Assembly: GCA_015689745.1 (NCBI GenBank)
Contig: WVSO01000033.1
Location: 1 to 32,996, forward strand
From: Rhodobacterales bacterium HKCCSP123
Lineage (GTDB): Bacteria > Pseudomonadota > Alphaproteobacteria > Rhodobacterales > Rhodobacteraceae
DNA length: 32,996 nucleotides
Direction of reading: 5' to 3'
Made by a program: the position numbers and the translations under genes. The notes under the pieces are model-generated. The model searched no databases and had not been told where the DNA came from. It was given only the letters and a program-made list of their open reading frames with translations. Shown piece after piece: positions 27,619-32,996 of the stretch (position 1 is its first letter; every line of letters begins with the position of its first letter).

Positions 27619-27703
27619 GATGCACCCCTGTCCATTTGCCCGCTGGCAGGAGCCTGCCCCCTGCAACCTGGCAATACAACTCCGGGGTGCGGGCGCGGTG
27701 CCG

Positions 27704-28486
27704 TCAGGCGGCGAGGTCGATCCAGACCGGCACGTGATCCGAGGGTTTCTCGCGCCCCCGCACGGCCTTCTCGATGCCTGCATCCTGCATCAGGTCCGCG
27801 GCCTGCGGGCTGAGCAGCAGATGGTCGATCCGGATCCCGTTGTTCCGGTCCCAGGCCCCCGCCTGGTAATCCCAGAAGGAATAGAGCCCCGTGGCCCGCG
27901 TCCGCGCGCGGATCGCCTCGGTATAGCCGAGGTTCAGGATGCGCCGGAACGCCGCCCGGCTTTGGGGAAGGGCCAGCGCATCCTCGTGCCACGCCTCGGG
28001 CTTGGCCGCATCCTCGTCCTGCGGGATCACGTTGTAATCACCCGCCAGCACCACCGGCATTTCGCCCTTCAGCAGGTCGCGCGCATGCGCCTCCATCCGG
28101 GCCATCCACGCGAGCTTGTAGTCGTATTTCGGCCCCGGCGCGGGGTTGCCGTTGGGCAGATAGAGGCCGCAGACCCGCACCGCCGTCTCGTCACCGATGA
28201 CGGTGGCCTCGATCCAGCGCGCCTGCTCGTCCGCGTCATCCCCCGGCAAGCCGCGGCTGATATCCTCGAGCGGCAGCTTCGACAGGATCGCCACCCCGTT
28301 GAATCCCTTCTGGCCATGGGTCTCGACCCGGTAGCCCATGTCTTCGAAATGCTCGCGCGGAAAGGCCTCGTCGACCGACTTGATCTCTTGCAGCAGGGCG
28401 ACATCGGGCCGGAATTCGCCCAGCCAGTCGCTCAGCGCCTCGATCCGCGCCTTGATGCCGTTGATGTTGAAGGTTGCGATCTTCAT
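27704..28486 (-). CDS. xthA: Exodeoxyribonuclease III (AP endonuclease)
   Basis: A 260-residue enzyme of the endonuclease/exonuclease/phosphatase fold. Motifs in order: MKIATFNINGIKAR (metal/substrate Asn7), LLQEIKSVDEAFP (metal Glu34), GLYLPNGNP, LAGDYNVIPQDEDA (catalytic Asp and Asn), IRIDHLLLS and KPSDHVPVW (terminal catalytic Asp-His). It cuts DNA at abasic sites and degrades 3' ends in base-excision repair. Length is normal for the family. It is separated by 72 bp from the erpA gene upstream on the same strand; the two are neighbours in many Rhodobacteraceae genomes as I recall. Confidence 0.96.
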   Translation of the reverse strand: MKIATFNINGIKARIEALSDWLGEFRPDVALLQEIKSVDEAFPREHFEDMGYRVETHGQKGFNGVAILSKLPLEDISRGLPGDDADEQARWIEATVIGDETAVRVCGLYLPNGNPAPGPKYDYKLAWMARMEAHARDLLKGEMPVVLAGDYNVIPQDEDAAKPEAWHEDALALPQSRAAFRRILNLGYTEAIRARTRATGLYSFWDYQAGAWDRNNGIRIDHLLLSPQAADLMQDAGIEKAVRGREKPSDHVPVWIDLAA

Positions 28487-28558
28487 GCCCTGTCCCCCGT
28501 GTTGCCGAGGTTGTCACACGGGGCCGGGGCAGGGGGCAAGATCACATCGAAAAGGGCC

Positions 28559-28891
28559 CTACATCGAGAAGGACGTTCCGCAGCCGCAGGACGAGGTCGC
28601 ATTGGGGTTCTCGATCGTGAAGCGCGCGCCGATCAGCTCCTCGGAAAAGTCGATCACCGCATCGGCGAGGAAGGGCAGCGAGACGCTGTCCACGATCACC
28701 TTCTGCCCGTCCTGTTCCAGCACCAGGTCGTCCTCGGTCGGATCGTCGAGCTTTATGTCGTACTGGAAGCCCGAGCATCCGCCCCCCTCGACCGCGACGC
28801 GCAGCGCCTTGACCTCGCCCGAGGCTTCGTTGATCTCGGCCAGCCGCGCGAAGGCGCGGGGGGTGACCTTGGGCGGCAGGGTCAGGGACAT
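28559..28891 (-). CDS. erpA: Iron-sulfur cluster insertion protein (A-type carrier, ErpA)
   Basis: A 110-residue HesB/IscA/ErpA-type carrier with the three cluster-binding cysteines: Cys39 in EGGGCSGFQY, and Cys102 and Cys104 in SSCGCGTSFSM at the C-terminus. It receives [Fe-S] clusters and passes them to target enzymes in the cytoplasm. The start at 28891 is behind AAGGAG; a longer in-frame ATG at 28975 would overlap the divergent dgt region. ErpA rather than IscA is favoured because no isc/suf genes surround it and this location beside dgt and xthA is usual for erpA in the family. The subtype remains less certain than the A-type assignment. Confidence 0.92.
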   Translation of the reverse strand: MSLTLPPKVTPRAFARLAEINEASGEVKALRVAVEGGGCSGFQYDIKLDDPTEDDLVLEQDGQKVIVDSVSLPFLADAVIDFSEELIGARFTIENPNATSSCGCGTSFSM

Positions 28892-28980
28892 CTCATGCGC
28901 TCCTTCGGGCGGTGTCGCATTTCCTTGCGTCAGCATATATGAACCGCAGCGAGGCGGACAAGAACCCGGAGCCATGGCCG

Positions 28981-30150
28981 ATGCATGCCCCCTATGCCTG
29001 CGACCCCACGCGCACCCGCGGCCGCCGCGTGCCGGAAGAGGAGAGCACCTTTCGGTCCCCCTTCCAGCGTGACCGCGACCGGATCATCCACGCCTCGGCC
29101 TTTCGCCGCCTCAAGCACAAGACGCAGGTCTTCGTGGAACACGAGGGCGACTATTTCCGCACCCGCCTGACCCATTCGATCGAGGTGGCGCAGGTCGCCC
29201 GCACGATGGCCCGCGCGCTCGGCCTTGACGAGGACCTGACCGAGGCGGTGGCGCTTGCCCATGACCTCGGCCATCCACCCTTCGGCCACACCGGCGAGGA
29301 TGCGCTGCAGGCGCTGATGGCGCCCTTCGGAGGCTTCGACCACAACGCGCAGGCCATTCGCATCGTGACCCATCTCGAACGCCATTACGCCGGGTTCGAC
29401 GGGTTGAACCTGACCTGGGAGACGCTCGAGGGAATTGCCAAGCACAATGGCCCCGTGCCCGAACCGATCCCCTGGACGTTGGCGGCCTATTGCGACGCCC
29501 ATGACCTCGAGCTCGACACCCACGCCAGCGCCGAGGCACAGGTCGCGGCCATCGCCGACGACGTGGCCTACAACCACCACGATCTGCACGACGGGCTCAG
29601 GGCCGAGCTGTTCTCGACCGACGAACTGGCAGAACTTCCCATTCTCGACGCCTGTTTCGCCAAGGTCGACCGCCTCTATCCCGGCCTCAACTACTACCGC
29701 CGCCGCCACGAGGCGCTGCGCCGCTTCTTCGGCGTTCTGGTCGAGGACGTGATCGGATACGCCCGCGCGGAACTCGCCGCGATCGCGCCCGCCGATGCGG
29801 ACGCGATCCGCGCCGCGGGCCGCCCGATCATCCGCTTCTCGGCGCCGCTCTTCTCGGATCTCCAGGTGATCCGCGATTTCCTGTTCCATCGCATGTACCG
29901 CGCCCCCTCGGTGGTCGAGATGCGCAGCGAGGTCACCGGCGTCGTGCGCGACCTCTTCCCGCATTTCATGGCCAATCCCGAGCAATTGCCGAAACAGTGG
30001 CGCAAGGACGTCGAGGAGATCGCGGGCGACGAGACCCGGCTCGCCCGGATCGTCTGCGACTACATCGCGGGCATGACCGACCGCTTCGCCTTGCAGACCC
30101 ATGCAAGGGTCTTCGGCGCGCCCCATCCGCAAAAAGGGCTTTTCCCATGA
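28981..30150 (+). CDS. dgt: Deoxyguanosinetriphosphate triphosphohydrolase-like protein
   Basis: A 389-residue HD-domain dNTP triphosphohydrolase. RDRDRIIHASAFRRLKHKTQV is the family opening (cited in part: HASAFRRLKHKTQV), then RLTHSIEVAQVAR (His65), AHDLGHPPFGHTGEDAL (His94-Asp95) and IADDVAYNHHDLHDG give the HD metal site. It hydrolyses dNTPs to nucleoside and tripolyphosphate. Start choice: ATG 28981 has GGAG at 8 bases and matches homologues beginning close to APYACDP; ATG 28939 and GTG 28912 are in frame upstream but lack a ribosome site. The stop overlaps the ATG of the next small gene (ATGA). It is divergent from erpA. Confidence 0.93.
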   Translation: MHAPYACDPTRTRGRRVPEEESTFRSPFQRDRDRIIHASAFRRLKHKTQVFVEHEGDYFRTRLTHSIEVAQVARTMARALGLDEDLTEAVALAHDLGHPPFGHTGEDALQALMAPFGGFDHNAQAIRIVTHLERHYAGFDGLNLTWETLEGIAKHNGPVPEPIPWTLAAYCDAHDLELDTHASAEAQVAAIADDVAYNHHDLHDGLRAELFSTDELAELPILDACFAKVDRLYPGLNYYRRRHEALRRFFGVLVEDVIGYARAELAAIAPADADAIRAAGRPIIRFSAPLFSDLQVIRDFLFHRMYRAPSVVEMRSEVTGVVRDLFPHFMANPEQLPKQWRKDVEEIAGDETRLARIVCDYIAGMTDRFALQTHARVFGAPHPQKGLFP

Positions 30151-30512
30151 CGCGTTCCTTGACCTTGACCTTGACCTTCGCCGTCGCCGTCGCCGCCGCC
30201 GGTTCTCCGGTCCTCGCCCAGGGCTTCGACGGTCAGTACCAGGTCGGCGCCTGCACCCGGGACGTCTCCGACGGCCGCATGTCGATCGAGGGCGGAAGCA
30301 TCCGCTTCTGGGAAAGCGCCTGCACGCTCACCAACCCGGTTGGCGTGCGCGACATGGGTGACGCGACGCTTTTCGACGCCCAGTGCAGCGGCGAGGGCGA
30401 GACCTGGAGCTATCGCCTCCTGATCATGTCGGGCGGTTCGGTCGCCGTGCCGGAGGCCGACCTGATCCTCCTGAACGAGACCGGCGCGATCGCCTACCAG
30501 CGCTGCGATTGA
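30147..30512 (+). CDS. Small secreted cysteine-containing protein of unknown function
   Basis: A 121-residue product with a signal peptide (MTRSLTLTLTFAVAVAAAGS, cleavage probably after VLA at residue 24). The mature ~97 residues hold four cysteines (36, 59, 80, 120), which could form two disulfides in the periplasm, in a beta-rich looking sequence (GGSIRFWESACTL; GETWSYRLLIM). The ATG overlaps the dgt stop as ATGA, so it is translationally coupled to dgt. It precedes argS by 51 bp. I do not recognise a named family. The DNA for the signal peptide has three tandem TTGACC hexamers (30159-30176) encoding the LTLTL run. Confidence 0.78.
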   Translation: MTRSLTLTLTFAVAVAAAGSPVLAQGFDGQYQVGACTRDVSDGRMSIEGGSIRFWESACTLTNPVGVRDMGDATLFDAQCSGEGETWSYRLLIMSGGSVAVPEADLILLNETGAIAYQRCD

Positions 30513-30563
30513 CCTCTGCCGCCACCGTGGTAGGAGGCGCAGGTCCGATCCCTCAGGTGCCCC

Positions 30564-32294
30564 ATGACGCTTTTTGCTGACATCCACGCCGCCACGCTCG
30601 CCGCCCTCGACACGCTTGTCGCCGAGGGCACGCTGCCCTCCGGTCTCGACATGGCCAATGTCGCCGTCGAGCCGCCGCGCGATGCAGCCCATGGCGACAT
30701 GGCGACGAATGCCGCGATGGTGCTGGCCAAACCCGCGGGGATGAAACCGCGCGACATCGCCACCGCGCTGGCGGCGAAGCTTGCCGACGACCCCCGGATC
30801 GCCAGCGCCGACGTCGCCGGGCCGGGCTTTCTCAACCTGAGGCTGACGGCGCAGGCCTGGCGCGGACAGGTGGCCGCGATCCTCGAGGCGGGGGTGGCCT
30901 ATGGCCGGTCGGGCATGGGGCAGGGGCGGCGCGTGAACGTGGAATACGTCTCGGCGAACCCCACCGGTCCGTTGCATGTGGGCCACACGCGGGGCGCGGT
31001 CTTCGGCGACGCGCTGGCCAGCCTGCTGGCCTTCACCGGCCATGACGTGACGCGGGAATACTACATCAACGACGGCGGCGCGCAGGTCGATGTTCTGGCG
31101 CGGTCGGTCTACCTCCGCTACCTCGAGGCGCATGGCCAGACCGTCGCCTTCGAGGACGGCACCTATCCCGGCGACTACCTGATCGCGGTCGGCGAGGCGC
31201 TGGCCGCCGAGGTGGGCGAGGCCTATGTCGGCCAGCCCGAGGAAACCTGGCTTGCCGAGGTGCGCGACTACGCCACCGACCGGATGATGGCGCTGATCCG
31301 CGAGGACCTCGCGGCGCTCGGCGTGACGATGGACGTGTTCTACTCCGAGAAATCGCTCTACGGCACCGGCCGGATCGAGGCCGCGCTCGACGACCTGCGC
31401 GGCAAGGGCCTGATCTACGAGGGCGTGCTGGAGCCGCCAAAGGGCAAGACCCCCGAGGATTGGGAACCGCGGACCCAGACCCTTTTCAAATCGACCGACT
31501 ACGGCGATGACGTGGACCGTCCGGTGATGAAGTCGGACGGCAGCTGGACCTATTTCGCCCCCGACATCGCCTATCATTTCGACAAGATTTCCAGGGGTTT
31601 CGACGAGCTGATCGACATCTTCGGCGCCGATCACGGCGGCTACGTGAAGCGGATGAAGGCTGCCGTCGCGGCGCTGTCGGGGAACCGGGTTCCGCTCGAC
31701 ATCAAGCTGACGCAGCTCGTGAAGCTCAAGCGCGGCGACGAAGAGCTGAAGATGTCGAAACGCGCGGGCACCTTCGTGACGCTGCGCGATGTCGTGGACA
31801 TGGTGGGCTCGGATGTGACCCGCTTCGTGATGCTGACGCGCAAAAACGACGCGCCGCTCGATTTCGACGTGGACAAGGTCCGCGAGCAGTCCAAGGACAA
31901 TCCGGTCTTCTACGTGCAATACGCCCATGCGCGCATCCGGTCCGTGATGCGCAAGGCGGCCGAGGCTGGCGTATATCCCGGCGGGGCCGCGGACCTCTCG
32001 GCGGTTGCCGACCCGTCCGAGCTTGCGCTCGTCGCCAAGCTCGCCGAATGGCCCCGGTTGGTCGAAAGCGCCGCCCAGAGCCACGAGCCGCACCGCGTCG
32101 CCTTCTACCTCTATGACCTCGCCTCCGAGTTCCACGCGCTCTGGAACAAGGGCAACGCCGAGCCGTCGCTGCGCTTCTTCCAGGAGGACGACCACGCGGC
32201 AAGCCGTGGAAAATTGGCGCTGATCCAGTCCGTTGCGATTGTCATTTCCAATGGTCTTGGTATCTTGGGCGTGACCCCGGCCGACAAGATGTGA
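30564..32294 (+). CDS. argS: Arginyl-tRNA synthetase
   Basis: A 576-residue class I synthetase. It has an N-terminal ArgRS additional domain (residues ~1-90), the signature [20 protein letters not shown] with the HIGH-equivalent HVGH starting at residue 138, the [13 protein letters not shown] block, the KMSKS-equivalent [13 protein letters not shown] near residue 397, and a C-terminal DALR anticodon-binding domain ([10 protein letters not shown] to the end). It charges tRNA-Arg and needs the tRNA for activation. The ribosome site is weak (TCAGG), which suggests dependence on the upstream small gene's translation or on a separate promoter. Length is normal for alphaproteobacterial ArgRS. Confidence 0.97.
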   Translation: MTLFADIHAATLAALDTLVAEGTLPSGLDMANVAVEPPRDAAHGDMATNAAMVLAKPAGMKPRDIATALAAKLADDPRIASADVAGPGFLNLRLTAQAWRGQVAAILEAGVAYGRSGMGQGRRVNVEYVSANPTGPLHVGHTRGAVFGDALASLLAFTGHDVTREYYINDGGAQVDVLARSVYLRYLEAHGQTVAFEDGTYPGDYLIAVGEALAAEVGEAYVGQPEETWLAEVRDYATDRMMALIREDLAALGVTMDVFYSEKSLYGTGRIEAALDDLRGKGLIYEGVLEPPKGKTPEDWEPRTQTLFKSTDYGDDVDRPVMKSDGSWTYFAPDIAYHFDKISRGFDELIDIFGADHGGYVKRMKAAVAALSGNRVPLDIKLTQLVKLKRGDEELKMSKRAGTFVTLRDVVDMVGSDVTRFVMLTRKNDAPLDFDVDKVREQSKDNPVFYVQYAHARIRSVMRKAAEAGVYPGGAADLSAVADPSELALVAKLAEWPRLVESAAQSHEPHRVAFYLYDLASEFHALWNKGNAEPSLRFFQEDDHAASRGKLALIQSVAIVISNGLGILGVTPADKM

Positions 32295-32333
32295 GGCGGA
32301 AGACCTCCCGCCGGCCGGACCGAACAGGCAAGA

Positions 32334-32364
32334 TCCCCGCGCGGACCCCGTCCGCGACCGGGGA
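32334..32364 (+). promoter_or_regulatory. Hairpin between argS and the SPOR-type gene
   Basis: An inner perfect stem CGCGGAC/GTCCGCG (32340-32346 and 32350-32356) with a CCC loop is enclosed by an outer stem TCCCC/GGGGA (32334-32338 and 32360-32364). There is no T-run, so an attenuator or mRNA element is more likely than a full stop; the next gene starts 24 bp later. Confidence 0.45.
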
Positions 32365-32387
32365 CATACGGGCAGGCATGGCAGGCT

Positions 32388-32996
32388 ATGGCGGAGATCG
32401 AGTTTTTCGAGGATGACCGCGCCCATGGCGCGTATCGCGGAGGGGACCGCGCCTCGGGCGCGCCCTCACGCGTCGGCACGGTCGTCAACTGGGCCGGGGC
32501 GCTGGTGTCGCTGGGGCTTGTGGTCGGCATGGGTGTCTGGGCCTTCCAGCTGACCATGCGCGATGTCTCCGGTGTGCCGGTGATCCGCGCGCTCGATGGG
32601 CCGATGCGCGTACCGCCCGCCGATCCCGGTGGGACCCAGGCCGAGCACCAGGGCCTTGCCGTCAACCGCATCGCGGAGGGAGAGGAGGCCGCCCCCGCTC
32701 CCGACCGGGTCGTTCTCGCCCCTCCGCCCGTCGACCTCGATGCGATCGCTTTGACCTCTGCCTCATCCTCCAGCTTCGCCGAGGTGCAGGCCGACACCGA
32801 CCCGGCGTTCGGGTCCGAGACCGAAGCCCTCATCGGACGGCTTCTCGACCAGGCCAATGCCTCCGATGGTGCGGCGCCCGCGCCGGCGCCCGCGCCCGCC
32901 CTCGCCCCCGGGGCAGAGCCGGAGGCCGCGACGGCGCTCGGACGACGGATGTCGAGAACTGGCCCGGCGATGCGAGCGTCATGGGCCCCGACCTCA
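32388..32996 (+). CDS. SPOR-type cell-division-associated membrane protein, N-terminal part (3' end outside window)
   Basis: The visible 203 codons give a short acidic cytoplasmic start (MAEIEFFEDD), one membrane helix (TVVNWAGALVSLGLVVGMGV), then FQLTMRDVSGVPVIRALDGP and a long Pro/Ala-rich linker. This is the layout of the SPOR-domain protein that follows argS in Rhodobacteraceae; the peptidoglycan-binding SPOR domain itself would be beyond the window. Such proteins sit in the inner membrane and bind septal peptidoglycan. The start is behind a weak GGCAGG. In the last ~55 bases (from ~32940) the codon usage in this frame turns poor while the +1 frame becomes GC3-rich, so a frameshift or a sequence error is possible there. 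Confidence 0.72.
   Translation, partial: MAEIEFFEDDRAHGAYRGGDRASGAPSRVGTVVNWAGALVSLGLVVGMGVWAFQLTMRDVSGVPVIRALDGPMRVPPADPGGTQAEHQGLAVNRIAEGEEAAPAPDRVVLAPPPVDLDAIALTSASSSSFAEVQADTDPAFGSETEALIGRLLDQANASDGAAPAPAPAPALAPGAEPEAATALGRRMSRTGPAMRASWAPTS

Noticed and set aside
27645-27658. GGCAGG-AG-CCTGCC hairpin upstream of the FAD oxidoreductase
   Set aside because: The 2-base loop is too tight for the full stem and the structure has no T-run; not strong enough to list as a terminator.
30060-32426. Long minus-strand open frame opposite argS
   Set aside because: argS is unambiguous on the plus strand with HVGH and KMSKR; the antisense product has no domain.

Overview
The window reads as chromosomal DNA of an alphaproteobacterium of the Rhodobacteraceae (Roseobacter-like). 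The basis is very high GC with strongly GC-biased third codon positions, dense overlapping genes, and the housekeeping run xthA - erpA / dgt - small secreted protein - argS - SPOR-type membrane protein at the right end, an order I associate with this family. No rRNA, tRNA, CRISPR array, insertion sequence or phage gene was recognised. All family assignments come from reading the translations by eye; no database search was made.

Left third (1-10.3 kb): a partial Sel1-repeat/peptidoglycan-binding protein, an AhpD-like peroxidase-related protein, and a peptide/nickel-type ABC transporter on the minus strand (two permeases plus a single polypeptide carrying both ATPase domains). The matching family-5 substrate-binding protein lies on the same strand but is separated from the permeases by a 396-bp non-coding stretch and a small secreted-protein gene on the opposite strand. 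Upstream is an overlapping phospholipid gene pair (PlsC-type acyltransferase, CdsA-type cytidylyltransferase), divergent from a P-loop sulfotransferase-like gene.

Middle-left (10.3-15.5 kb): a catabolic-looking group of L-lactate dehydrogenase, a 3-hydroxyisobutyrate-dehydrogenase-family enzyme, an SDR dehydrogenase close to the BDH2/DHRS6 type, a fumarylacetoacetate-hydrolase-family enzyme, and a second family-5 binding protein. SDR plus FAH-family hydrolase plus lactate dehydrogenase would fit a hydrolytic 2,4-diketo-3-deoxy-sugar-acid route giving pyruvate and L-lactate; this is inference. A 27-bp near-perfect inverted repeat lies between the divergent SDR and hydrolase genes.

Middle (15.6-21.9 kb): a sulfide/persulfide oxidation cluster on the plus strand. 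It holds a Crp/Fnr-type regulator with a C-X5-C pair, a probable 17-residue leader peptide, two half-size YeeE/YedE sulfur transporters, a Blh/ETHE1-like persulfide dioxygenase, a DUF442-sulfide:quinone oxidoreductase fusion, and a SulP anion transporter with STAS domain. Together these could import a reduced sulfur species, oxidise sulfide to persulfide and then sulfite, and move the anionic product.

Right (21.9-33.0 kb): a ugpB-ugpA-ugpE-ugpC glycerol-3-phosphate ABC operon on the minus strand with a strong hairpin after the binding-protein gene, a DAO-family FAD oxidoreductase, then the conserved xthA-erpA / dgt-argS block. The last gene is cut by the window edge and its codon usage suggests a frame problem in the last ~55 bases.
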